Shown: one piece after another, positions 28,575-36,173 of the stretch
How the letters are laid out: every line of letters begins with the position of its first letter
Numbering within the stretch: position 1 is the first letter of the stretch
Origin: Geomonas anaerohicana
GTDB taxonomy: Bacteria > Desulfobacterota > Desulfuromonadia > Geobacterales > Geobacteraceae
Length of the DNA: 64,000 nt
NCBI RefSeq assembly: GCF_016458305.1
Contig: NZ_JAEMHL010000002.1
Location: 1-64,000 of the forward strand
Direction of reading: 5' to 3'
Notes under the pieces: model-generated
The model's input: the letters and a program-made list of their open reading frames with translations, nothing else
What the model was told of the DNA's origin: nothing
Databases searched by the model: none
Made by a program: the position numbers and the translations under genes

Positions 28575-28781
28575 TCAAGAGAAAATCGGGAGTGGGAACG
28601 TCACAGGCCGGTGGGGTGCTTGACAAAACTGGAGTCTTTGCCAATGCCCAGGAGGGGACTGCTTGCCGCTCTTTTGAAGAGGTGGAGTAGCGATGACTTC
28701 CTCATCCACAGCATGAACGGTGGCTACGAGTTCCTGAATGGTAGACACCTTGTAGACAGGTATGACGACAGAAACACGCAT
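28575..28781 (-). pseudogene. Truncated family 2 glycosyltransferase remnant
   Basis: The frame opens with MRVSVVIPVYKVSTIQELV, the start of a GT-A glycosyltransferase (nucleotide-sugar binding strand), and follows the membrane-protein gene by only 3 bp as in a normal operon. After about 32 residues the sequence no longer looks like a glycosyltransferase and stops at 68 residues, so about 200 residues or more are missing. Best read as a gene broken by deletion near 28685. Confidence 0.55.
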
Positions 28782-28784
28782 GAT

Positions 28785-30167
28785 TTAACGTATCCTTGCG
28801 ACCTGGTAAGGAAGCACTGTTGAAGGATCACATCTCACTAAAAATACTGGCTGATCCGGCCTGATTGTCGCGGGATAGCTCCTGCCCCCTTGGATTCCCG
28901 ATGTAAGATAAGCGACATTGAGCGCCTGCCACATCCAGCCCACGGGCTTGTATTGGGTGTCCAGCACCATGTATGAACCAGCGGGAACAGTCGGGGCCAA
29001 TTGTTTCATTGCGGCCGTAAAACTGCGGGCATGCTCCGCGCTATGGGACCACGCATCCCCGCGGGCATGGATTCTCGGGACATTGAGAGCAAGGTAGCCG
29101 GCGCAGAACAGTACCGCGATCGCGTAGCCTTTTTGGCGCCCGGTCCACACCCTTACCTGGTCGAGGCATGCCGCCAGCACGATGGCCACACCGGCGGCCG
29201 GGGCGTAGTAAAAGCGGCTGGTAGAACTGGTGAAGGAACGGGGATCAAAAACGCCGATGGATGTGAGGCTTGAAGGGGCGAAGGTAACGATTATCCACAA
29301 GAAGCCGAGCAGCAGGACCTTCCGGTCCTTTACCAGGAGAAAGCTCAGCGGAATTAATAGGGCAGTGATGTAGATCCTGACGTCCTGCATGCTCAGAAGG
29401 CCATCAGGATTGATGAAGAAGGCGCTGAATCCCCCAAAAAGCAAGTAGAGGGGCCTCAGCCTGAACCATCCCCACGTTTCAGAGGTCAGGTGGTAATAGC
29501 GGTAGGCGAGCGTCGTTACGGCAAGGTAGAACACGACTGCGAGGACGTAGGGCGCTACGCGTAACAGGAGGGGACGTATCCGGGACAGACCATCGAGGTA
29601 GAGGAACTCGACGATAACCAGCAAAGCTATCAATGCTGTAGCATCCTCTTTGCTGAAGATGGCCAGCACGTAAACAGCCACTGACAGCCAGTATAACCGT
29701 AATGACTGACGCAACCTGTAGTCAACGTAGAGGGATAGGGACAGGAGGCTAAAGAACAGACTGAGCAACCCGCTGAAGTTTGCTTTCCAGAAGACGGCAT
29801 CTGCCGCGGCGGCATTCATGACGAAGAAAAGGGGGGCCATGGAGGCCACAAATTCGTTCTTCAAAAGCTTCTTCAGGACGTGGTACAGCAGGAGTGCGTT
29901 TCCCAGATTGACACAGAGGCCGAAGGTGTTGTAGGCGAGCGGTTCGGTGCCGGATATCCAGTAGAGGGGGACCCATGCCCAGTTACTCAACAGTCGCATC
30001 TGGGCGTTGTAGCCCAGAGATATGGCGACTGGCGAGCGTGAGATTATATTCTCCAGATATTTGAAGTCATCACAGGCAAAATATGTGTTCAAGTATGGGC
30101 CATAACAGATGAGGCCGACAACTGTTAAAACCAAGGCCAAAATTAGCAGACGAACAGCGTTGTTCAC
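28785..30167 (-). CDS. Polytopic membrane protein (GT-C-like)
   Basis: 460 residues with about 10-12 membrane helices. The first periplasmic loop has YFACDDFKYL, an acidic motif reminiscent of GT-C glycosyltransferases (catalytic Asp after the first helix), and a later loop has FSKEDATAL. The codon use is more AT-rich than its neighbours, consistent with transfer. The following gene is a broken family 2 glycosyltransferase, which supports a cell-surface glycan role. No exact family recognised. Confidence 0.6.
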   Translation of the reverse strand: MNNAVRLLILALVLTVVGLICYGPYLNTYFACDDFKYLENIISRSPVAISLGYNAQMRLLSNWAWVPLYWISGTEPLAYNTFGLCVNLGNALLLYHVLKKLLKNEFVASMAPLFFVMNAAAADAVFWKANFSGLLSLFFSLLSLSLYVDYRLRQSLRLYWLSVAVYVLAIFSKEDATALIALLVIVEFLYLDGLSRIRPLLLRVAPYVLAVVFYLAVTTLAYRYYHLTSETWGWFRLRPLYLLFGGFSAFFINPDGLLSMQDVRIYITALLIPLSFLLVKDRKVLLLGFLWIIVTFAPSSLTSIGVFDPRSFTSSTSRFYYAPAAGVAIVLAACLDQVRVWTGRQKGYAIAVLFCAGYLALNVPRIHARGDAWSHSAEHARSFTAAMKQLAPTVPAGSYMVLDTQYKPVGWMWQALNVAYLTSGIQGGRSYPATIRPDQPVFLVRCDPSTVLPYQVARIR

Positions 30168-30554
30168 TGATCCCTCCCGTGCCAGAACCTTTTTCTACGC
30201 TTAGCAAGCGCAAGCTTATTACCATAAATCAGCAGAAGAGCAAAGGAAAATGAAGTATTGTAAAGTATTAATGCGCGCACGGTTGCTCAGTTAACGGCTG
30301 AAGGTTTGGCGCGGGACGCATCAGGTGAATACTTTGTAAAAACACAGGTAGCCTCGACGGCTTCAGGCCCTCCTCTGATACTGTCATTGAGGAAAGCAAT
30401 TGGATTAACTGCTACACATTTTGCGTGTGGAGTTCAGTCATCCACATTTTTCTACTTGGATCTGCCAGCATTGTTGTTACACTTACGTGCGCCAGTAACT
30501 CAGCTACTTCATAGTGGCTGTTGAAAAACCACATAAAACAGGAGGTTGGTTCTT
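30168..30554. other. 387-bp AT-richer intergenic region upstream of hcp
   Basis: Lies between the divergent membrane-protein and hcp genes. It is clearly less GC-rich than the surrounding genes and should hold both promoters. AGGAGG at 30540-30545 is the hcp ribosome-binding site. No perfect FNR-type palindrome and no ORF worth calling was found. Confidence 0.6.
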
Positions 30555-32201
30555 ATGGGAATGTTCTGCCGTCAATGTGAGCAGGCCGCCAAGGGAACGG
30601 GATGCGAGGTAGTGGGTGTATGTGGGAAGAATCCCGAGGTCGCTGCGCTTTTGGACCTGATGATGTACGGTCTCAAAGGGCTGGCTATTTACGCTGACAA
30701 GGCAAGGGAATTCGGCGCGCGCAGCATGGTCGCCGACATGTTCCTCATCGAGGGTCTTTTCACCACCGTCACCAACGTCGATTTCGATCCGGTGCAGTTG
30801 GCAGGCAAGCTGAGGAAATGCTACGACCAGAAAGAGCAGGTGAAGGCGTTGTACGAGAGCGCCTACCGCGCCAAGAACGGTGCGGCTGCTCCCGCCATCA
30901 CCGACGGCCCGGCCGCGTGGGTCATCGCCGACAACCTGGAAGGGCTGGTGGCCCAGGGGCAGGAGCACGGGGTGAAGAGCCAGCACAGCGACCCGGACAT
31001 CCTCTCCGCCATCGAGATCATCATTTACGGCCTGAAGGGCATGGCCGCCTATGCGAACCACGCCTACATCCTGGGCAAGACCGACGAAGAGGTGTTCGCC
31101 TTCTTCCACAAGGCGCTCGCCGCCACCACCGACACTAGCAAGGGGCTCATGGACTTCGTGGGCATCGCCATGGAGTGCGGCAAGCTGAACATCAAGGTGA
31201 TGGAGATGCTGAACACCGGGCACGTGGAGCACTACGGTCACCCGGTCCCGACCAAGGTCCAGCTCGGCACCCGCAAGAACAAGGGCATCCTCGTTTCCGG
31301 TCACGACCTGCGCATGCTCGAGGAGCTTTTGAAGCAGACCGAAGGGAAGGGGATCGACATCTACACCCACGGCGAGATGCTCCCGGCCCACGGCTACCCG
31401 GGCTTGAAAAAGTACTCGCACCTCTACGGCAACTTCGGCGGCGCATGGCAGGACCAGGCCAAGGAGTTCCCGGCGTTCCCCGGCGCCATCATCTTCAACA
31501 CCAACTGCATCCAGCGTCCGGCGGACAGCTATAAGGACCGTCTCTTCACCTGGGGCGAGGTAGGCTGGCCCGGCGCCAAGCACCTGACCGGCTACAAGTT
31601 CGACGAAGTGATCAACAAGGCCCTCGAGTGCCCGGACCTCCCCGACGCCCCCGGCCAGGAGATCCTGACCGGTTTCGGTCACAACGCGGTATTGGGTGTG
31701 GCGGACAAGGTCATCGAGGCGGTCAAGGCGGGAGCGGTCAAGCACTTCTTCCTGATCGGCGGCTGCGACGGCGCCAAGAGCGGTCGTAACTACTACACCG
31801 AGTTTGCCGAGAAGGTGCCCAAGGACTGTGTCATCCTGACCCTTGCCTGCGGCAAGTTCCGTTTCAACAAGCTCGAGTTCGGCGACATCGGCGGCATCCC
31901 GCGTCTTTTGGACGTGGGGCAGTGCAACGACGCCTACTCCGCCGTTCAGATCGCGCTCGCGTTGGCCGGCGCCTTCAACTGCGGCATCAACGACCTGCCG
32001 CTCTCCTTCATCCTTTCCTGGTACGAGCAGAAGGCGCACGTCATCCTGCTGTCGCTCCTGTACCTTGGCGTCAAGAACATCAAGCTGGGGCCGGCGCTTC
32101 CGGCGTACCTGTCGCCCAACGTGTTGCAGTTCCTGGTCGACAACTTCAACATCGGCCAGATCGGCAGTGCCGACGCCGACCTGCAGGCGAGTCTCGCGTA
32201 A
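30555..32201 (+). CDS. hcp: Hybrid cluster protein / hydroxylamine reductase
   Basis: 548 residues. The N-terminal cluster motif is CRQCEQAAKGTGC-VVGVCG (split here), followed by conserved cluster ligands in the C-terminal half such as FNTNCIQRP, GGCDGAKSGRNYY, LACGKFRFN and DVGQCNDAYSA. Hcp reduces NO (and hydroxylamine in vitro) with a hybrid 4Fe-2S-2O cluster and protects anaerobes from nitrosative stress. Start at the ATG following AGGAGG with 9 bp spacing; an upstream TTG lies inside the ribosome-binding region. Transcription ends at the hairpin 32291-32324. It sits next to norCB and ric, a coherent NO-defence group. Confidence 0.95.
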   Translation: MGMFCRQCEQAAKGTGCEVVGVCGKNPEVAALLDLMMYGLKGLAIYADKAREFGARSMVADMFLIEGLFTTVTNVDFDPVQLAGKLRKCYDQKEQVKALYESAYRAKNGAAAPAITDGPAAWVIADNLEGLVAQGQEHGVKSQHSDPDILSAIEIIIYGLKGMAAYANHAYILGKTDEEVFAFFHKALAATTDTSKGLMDFVGIAMECGKLNIKVMEMLNTGHVEHYGHPVPTKVQLGTRKNKGILVSGHDLRMLEELLKQTEGKGIDIYTHGEMLPAHGYPGLKKYSHLYGNFGGAWQDQAKEFPAFPGAIIFNTNCIQRPADSYKDRLFTWGEVGWPGAKHLTGYKFDEVINKALECPDLPDAPGQEILTGFGHNAVLGVADKVIEAVKAGAVKHFFLIGGCDGAKSGRNYYTEFAEKVPKDCVILTLACGKFRFNKLEFGDIGGIPRLLDVGQCNDAYSAVQIALALAGAFNCGINDLPLSFILSWYEQKAHVILLSLLYLGVKNIKLGPALPAYLSPNVLQFLVDNFNIGQIGSADADLQASLA

Positions 32202-32216
32202 TAAACGAAAGTAGGA

Positions 32217-32244
32217 GGGGACCGGCTCCGAAGGTGCCGGTCCC
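32217..32244. repeat. Palindromic repeat copy after hcp
   Basis: GGGGACCGGCTCCGAAGGTG then CCGGTCCCC; a member of the eight-copy family with compensating changes (ACCGG / CCGGT) that keep the stem, 16 bp after the hcp stop. Confidence 0.82.
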
Positions 32245-32290
32245 CTTTGCAGTAGCAGCACGCAGCACCAGAGCAGATGTAGCTCCTTAG

Positions 32291-32324
32291 CGCCAGGTCC
32301 GGGCAGACCTGGCGCCTTTTTTTT
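32291..32324 (+). terminator. Rho-independent terminator of hcp
   Basis: CGCCAGGTC / GACCTGGCG stem (9 bp) with a 6-nt loop (CGGGCA) followed by CC and eight T. Confidence 0.9.
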
Positions 32325-32348
32325 GTTCATCCGGCGGAAGGAGCGGAA

Positions 32349-32377
32349 GGGGACCGGCTCCGTTAGGTGCCTGTCCC
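32349..32377. repeat. Palindromic repeat copy
   Basis: GGGGACCGGCTCCGTTAGG then TGCCTGTCCC; member of the same eight-copy family, in the hcp-norB interval. Confidence 0.8.
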
Positions 32378-32470
32378 TCTCGCGGAACGCTCCATTCCGC
32401 CCACCCACCTTACCCAAGCCGTCGATATTTCAGCGAAGCTGAGGAATTTGTGAACCAGGAGCACATTTGC

Positions 32471-32533
32471 CACGAAGCGCTGCAGGAGCATTTGCGTCCC
32501 CCTCTTGTCAAAGGGGGGGCAGGGGGGATTTGA
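32471..32533 (+). repeat. Dispersed CACGAAG...GATTTG repeat, copy 3
   Basis: CACGAAGCGCTGCAGGAGCA, then TCCCCCTCTTGTCAAAGG and CAGGGGGGATTTG. Similar to 27415-27479 (same strand) and 11731-11790 (opposite strand). Confidence 0.7.
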
Positions 32534-32661
32534 ATTTAGCAACGCACCTACTTTATTTTAAAGTGACCCCTAAATTAGAAAAAGCAGCCCTTACATTAGT
32601 AAATGAAGCACCCATTAACGTAGGAGACTGGCCAGATCTGGGCACCACCTGAGGATGGGGA

Positions 32662-32713
32662 AAGGAAAGGTAAAAGGGACCATGCGAACGCATGGTCCCT
32701 TTTACCTTTCCTT
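32662..32713 (-). terminator. 25-bp perfect hairpin ending the norCB transcript
   Basis: Two 25-nt arms (32662-32686 and 32689-32713) are exact reverse complements with only AA between them, and one arm reaches into the norB stop codon. On the minus strand the 3' arm contains CCCTTTTACC. It is most simply a strong terminator or mRNA 3' end for norCB. Confidence 0.75.
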
Positions 32714-34082
32714 AGATGTTGGAGGCGGGAGTCACCACCGGTTCCGGGGCCGGGATGCTGGAGGGTTTGATGGTGAAGAGGTGGTACACGGTGATGACGA
32801 CGCCGGCAAGGAAGACCAGACCGACGCCGAAGGCGACCCGGAACCAGAACATCATGGTGAGGTGCGCGGTGCTGTAACCGATGTCCAGGAACCGCTCCAG
32901 GTACGTTTGCAGAATCCCGGCGATGCCGAACACGAGCCCCAGGATGAACATGCCGATGGTGGTGATCCAGAAGCCCCACTTGCCCAGCCGGTCATTGTAC
33001 TTGTTGATCCCCTTCAGGCGCGGCATGGCGAAGTAGAAGATGGTCAGGTTCAACAGGGCATAGGCGCCGAAGAAGGCGAGGTGGCCATGCGAGACGGTGA
33101 CCTGGCTGCCGTGGGTGTAGTAGTTGATCGGCGGCAGCGTGTGCATGAAGCCCCAGAGGCCTGCGCCCACCAGGTGATAGATGGCCAGCCCGATGATGTA
33201 GTACCAGGTGAGCGGATTGACGATGGGGTTCCTGCGCTCGCGCACGTGCATCCAGGTGTCCACCACCATGAGCACGATGGGGAGCGGCTCGAGGGCGCTG
33301 AAGATGCCGCCCCACCAGAGCCAGTAGTCGGGTGCGCCGATCCAGTAGTAGTGATGCCCGGTACCGACGATGCCGGTGAAGAGGAACAGCCCCGTCTCAA
33401 CGTAAAGCCACTTCTCGACCACCTTCCGGTCCACACCGGTGACCCTCATGATGATGTAGGCGACGATAGATGCGGTCACCACTTCCCAGGCCCCTTCCAC
33501 CCAGAGATGGATCACCCACCACCAGTAGTAGTAATCCGTGTTCAGGTTCTGGTAGAAGGGCATCCCGAACAGGTACATGAGGGCCAGGAAGGTCACTCCG
33601 CCCAAGAGCATCCACTGCAGTGCCGTGCGCACCTCGGCCTTGATGATGGTCATGGCTACGTTGGCGATGAAGATGAGTGCCGCCACCACGATGAGCCAGT
33701 CCAGGGGGAGGGGGATCTCCAGGAGCGGCTTGCCCTGGGTCCAGCCGAAGAGGAAACCGACGACGGCGGTGACCGCCGTACCGACGAAGATGATCAGCTG
33801 CAGGTAGGCGAGCTTTTCGCTGAAAAGGTCCCGCGCACACTCGGGCGGCAGGATGTAGTAGGTTCCGCCCATGAAGCCCAGCAGCATCCAGGCGACCAGC
33901 AGGTTCGTGTGCAGCGCCCGGGCGGTGGAGAAGGGGAAGACGTTGACCAGGTCCTGCGGCAGTGTGAAGGCGTAGTTGATGGAGAGCCACAGCCCCAAGA
34001 TCACCTGCAGTATGAAGAGCACCAGGGCGAGACGGAAGTACCACAGCGATACCCGCTGGCTTTGGTATTCGATCAGCATCAT
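32712..34082 (-). CDS. norB: Nitric oxide reductase subunit B (cNOR)
   Basis: 456 residues, 12 membrane helices. His ligands and FeB-site context are seen in ALHTNLLVAW, IHLWVEGAWE (with the catalytic-site Glu), GTGHHYYWIG and VSHGHLAFFG. NorB reduces 2 NO to N2O using a heme b3-FeB centre. It overlaps norC by 4 bp. Length matches cNOR, not the longer quinol-dependent type, in line with the presence of norC. No norD/norQ activation genes follow, which is unusual compared with proteobacterial denitrifiers. Confidence 0.93.
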   Translation of the reverse strand: MMLIEYQSQRVSLWYFRLALVLFILQVILGLWLSINYAFTLPQDLVNVFPFSTARALHTNLLVAWMLLGFMGGTYYILPPECARDLFSEKLAYLQLIIFVGTAVTAVVGFLFGWTQGKPLLEIPLPLDWLIVVAALIFIANVAMTIIKAEVRTALQWMLLGGVTFLALMYLFGMPFYQNLNTDYYYWWWVIHLWVEGAWEVVTASIVAYIIMRVTGVDRKVVEKWLYVETGLFLFTGIVGTGHHYYWIGAPDYWLWWGGIFSALEPLPIVLMVVDTWMHVRERRNPIVNPLTWYYIIGLAIYHLVGAGLWGFMHTLPPINYYTHGSQVTVSHGHLAFFGAYALLNLTIFYFAMPRLKGINKYNDRLGKWGFWITTIGMFILGLVFGIAGILQTYLERFLDIGYSTAHLTMMFWFRVAFGVGLVFLAGVVITVYHLFTIKPSSIPAPEPVVTPASNI

Positions 34083-34795
34083 TTGCTCACCTCCTTGGTG
34101 GACTTGAGGCTCAGGATGAAGTCCGCGATGATGGCCGCCGTCTGCGGGCTCACGTCCTGCGGAGGCATGGCGACCCCTGGCCGCACCGACTGCGGATTGA
34201 TCATGTAGTTGATCAGGGTCTGGCGGTCGTAGGTGATCCGGTTGGCGATGGTGGTCAGGTCGCCGCCCACGTTGCGCCCCTGGTTCTCGAAGGTGTGGCA
34301 GCCGCCGCAGGCCTGCAGCACCAGGTGCACCTTGTCCAGCTTCTGCGGCTGGGACTCGCGCAGCTTGTAGGCCTGTACGAACTTCTCGTCCTGGGGGGGC
34401 CAGTGTCGGTTTTCGATATCGCCCACCCAGCGTAGGAAGGAGACCAGTTGTCTCGTTTCCGTTTCGCTCACGTTGAGCTGGGGCATCTTGCGGAAGGAGT
34501 TCTTGTACATGACGTCGGGGTGCTGCACGATCGAGGCGATATTGTTCTCGCCGAGCCGGTAGAAGGCCTTGGTCATGTCGGGGGCGTAGTAGCCGCCAAA
34601 ACCCAGGATGGTGTGGCAGTCGTTGCAGTTGTACTTGTGCCAGACCTTCTTGCCGGCAACTACTTGTTCGGTGAGCTTGTCCGTGTGGGTGAACTTGGGG
34701 GTCTGCATGTGGAAGTCGTAGGTTTGCCAGAGGAAAATCGCTGCCGAGGTGAGAGTACCCACCCAGAAGATCAGCCGGGCTGTTTTTCCGGTCAT
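34079..34795 (-). CDS. norC: Nitric oxide reductase subunit C with two heme c domains
   Basis: 238 residues. One N-terminal membrane helix, then CNDCH near residue 58 with the NorC-like context HTILGFGGYYAPDMTKAF and RKMPQLNVSE (Met ligand). A second domain has CGGCH near residue 162 and VAMPPQDV. Usual NorC is about 150 residues with one heme. NorC passes electrons to NorB. Overlaps norB by 4 bp; a promoter-like sequence is at 34860-34887. Confidence 0.92.
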   Translation of the reverse strand: MTGKTARLIFWVGTLTSAAIFLWQTYDFHMQTPKFTHTDKLTEQVVAGKKVWHKYNCNDCHTILGFGGYYAPDMTKAFYRLGENNIASIVQHPDVMYKNSFRKMPQLNVSETETRQLVSFLRWVGDIENRHWPPQDEKFVQAYKLRESQPQKLDKVHLVLQACGGCHTFENQGRNVGGDLTTIANRITYDRQTLINYMINPQSVRPGVAMPPQDVSPQTAAIIADFILSLKSTKEVSK

Positions 34796-34859
34796 ACCGC
34801 CCTCCTTTTTGCCGTCGTTGATGAGAAAAGTTAATTCACTCTAATGATCGACAGCAGGA

Positions 34860-34887
34860 AGGATACCGTCAGGAGGGGGTATGTCAA
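34860..34887 (-). promoter_or_regulatory. Predicted promoter of norCB
   Basis: On the minus strand TTGACA (34882-34887) and TATCCT (34860-34865) are 16 bp apart, about 65 bp before the norC start. Good match to a housekeeping promoter; regulator site not identified. Confidence 0.5.
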
Positions 34888-34894
34888 CCTCGCC

Positions 34895-34941
34895 AAATAA
34901 ATAAAGCCCCGAAAGGATTGTGGGGATCCGGTTTCGGGGCC
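34895..34941 (-). terminator. Terminator of the 29-residue peptide gene
   Basis: On the minus strand GCCCCGAAA / TTTCGGGGC (9 bp, 17-nt loop) is followed by TTTATTTATTT. It is 58 bp past the stop of the small gene at 34999-35088. Confidence 0.75.
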
Positions 34942-34998
34942 TGGCGCGAGTCGTGTGGGTGGAGCGGGACGGGCTAATGTGGAGCTGGCTGCGGCGTC

Positions 34999-35088
34999 TT
35001 AATCATCTTTACGCTGCCTGAGGGGGCAAAGCGAAACGGCCGCCAGGGCCAGCCAGGAAAAGGCAAAGATTGCTACTACGATCGTCAT
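34999..35088 (-). CDS. Putative 29-residue membrane peptide
   Basis: Encodes MTIVVAIFAFSWLALAAVSL plus CPLRQRKDD: one membrane helix and a short positively charged tail. AAGGAG lies 7 bp before the ATG and a proper terminator follows the stop. It stands alone between norC and ric on the same strand. Size and form are like small oxidase- or stress-associated subunits, but no family is recognised. Too short for coding statistics, so confidence rests on the signals around it. Confidence 0.5.
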   Translation of the reverse strand: MTIVVAIFAFSWLALAAVSLCPLRQRKDD

Positions 35089-35130
35089 ACGTGGGCTCCT
35101 TGTTTTTCAGCTATTCCTTGTTCGCGGGCT

Positions 35131-35232
35131 CCCCCCCTCCCGCATGGGGAGGGGGCGGGGGGGAAGCCGCAAGGAACGGCGATGATGGCACCTTCCCCCA
35201 CCCCCTAACCCCCTCCCGCAAGGGGAGGGGGG
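35131..35232. repeat. GC-rich ~100-bp repeat, copy 1 (CCCGCAAGGGGAGGGG family)
   Basis: Two G/C-rich hairpins flank GAAGCCGCAAGGAACGGCG and ATGATGGCACCTTCCCCC. The same ~70 bp core recurs nearly unchanged at 41592-41700. It ends just before the ric stop codon and may end transcription there. Confidence 0.88.
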
Positions 35233-35245
35233 ATCCGTAGGACTG

Positions 35246-35977
35246 TTACAGCTTGCTTGCCTTCGGGAACAGGATGTTGTTCTCGAGGTGGACGTGTTTG
35301 TGCAGATCGTCCTCGAACTCTTTCAGCTTTTGGTAGGTCACCATGAAGGTGTTGCAGGCGTCGGCGGGCACCGCGTAGTTCTTGGAAAGCCGGCGGATCT
35401 CGTGTACCGCGGCCCCCACCTCGTCATGCTCGTGGCCCAGTTCCGAGAGGACTGCTTTCAGCTTCCTGATCTCTTCAGGGTTCGGTGCACCACCTTCCTT
35501 TTTCAGTTCAGTGAGCTTCCTGATGGCGGGGAAAAGTTGCCCTTCCTCGTTTTCCAGGTGCTGCATCAGGTCGGCCGCCACCTTTTCGAAGATCTGGGCG
35601 ATCTGCACCACCTCGGGGTGGTTGGGGCCGTGCACCTGTGCGATCTTGGTGGTATAGGCGGTGATGGTCGGGACGCTCTCCTTCAGGTAGCCGTGGTGCG
35701 CGTTGACGATGTAGTCGGCGAGGAAGGGAAGCTCCCAGGCGTCGTAGTTCTGGCTGCGCTCCAGCGGGCGGGCAGAGGTCTCTTCCAGGTCGCGCTGCAG
35801 CGTCGCAAGGTCGATCCCTTTTTCGCGGCAGGCCTGCGCCAGCGGCAGGTTGCCGCCGCAGCAGAAGTCGATGCCGTATTTTTCAAAGACTTGGGCGGTG
35901 CGAAAATCTCTTGCGACCACCGAGCCTACGGTTTCCACGTTATTTTTTTCTGCAGGTTCCGGAGTTGCGTTTTTCAT
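35246..35977 (-). CDS. ric: Di-iron iron-sulfur cluster repair protein (Ric/YtfE/ScdA)
   Basis: 243 residues. The N-terminal ScdA domain has VFEKYGIDFCCGGNLPLAQAC; the hemerythrin-like domain has His ligands in YIVNAHHGYLKE, LMQHLENEEGQLFPAI, LGHEHDEVG and HKHVHLENNILFP. Ric proteins supply iron to repair Fe-S clusters damaged by NO or oxidants. Monocistronic on the minus strand, with an FNR/DNR-like box upstream at 36084-36097. Confidence 0.95.
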   Translation of the reverse strand: MKNATPEPAEKNNVETVGSVVARDFRTAQVFEKYGIDFCCGGNLPLAQACREKGIDLATLQRDLEETSARPLERSQNYDAWELPFLADYIVNAHHGYLKESVPTITAYTTKIAQVHGPNHPEVVQIAQIFEKVAADLMQHLENEEGQLFPAIRKLTELKKEGGAPNPEEIRKLKAVLSELGHEHDEVGAAVHEIRRLSKNYAVPADACNTFMVTYQKLKEFEDDLHKHVHLENNILFPKASKL

Positions 35978-36083
35978 GGTGTCGCTCCCTTGGCGGCTCT
36001 TGTCGCAAGAGCGGCCGGTTCAGACGTTGCGGGGTGTTTTCTACCCCTTTGAGCCCATGGTAACACTATCGGCAGTTTAGCGT

Positions 36084-36097
36084 ATGATCCAGATCAA
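36084..36097 (-). promoter_or_regulatory. FNR/DNR-type operator upstream of ric
   Basis: Minus strand TTGATCTGGATCAT differs from the FNR consensus TTGAT-N4-ATCAA at one base. It lies 107 bp before the ric start; TACCAT about 28 bp further downstream could be the -10 element of a class II activated promoter. Confidence 0.65.
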
Positions 36098-36173
36098 AAA
36101 GTGAAAGGTAGTGCGGAGTGGGGGGGAGGCAAAAGCGCCGGGGGGCGGCGCTGGTGCGGAAACGGAGCGGCGT

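Noticed and set aside
28569-28823. Plus-strand 84-residue frame
   Set aside because: It runs opposite the glycosyltransferase remnant and has no binding site or motif.
30306-30322. Sigma-54 promoter upstream of hcp (TTGGCGCGGGACGCAT)
   Set aside because: The GG and GC elements are 8 bases apart rather than 10, so it does not fit the -24/-12 spacing.
30504-32417. Minus-strand 637-residue frame opposite hcp
   Set aside because: Antisense of a certain gene, His/Val/Asp-rich shadow composition.
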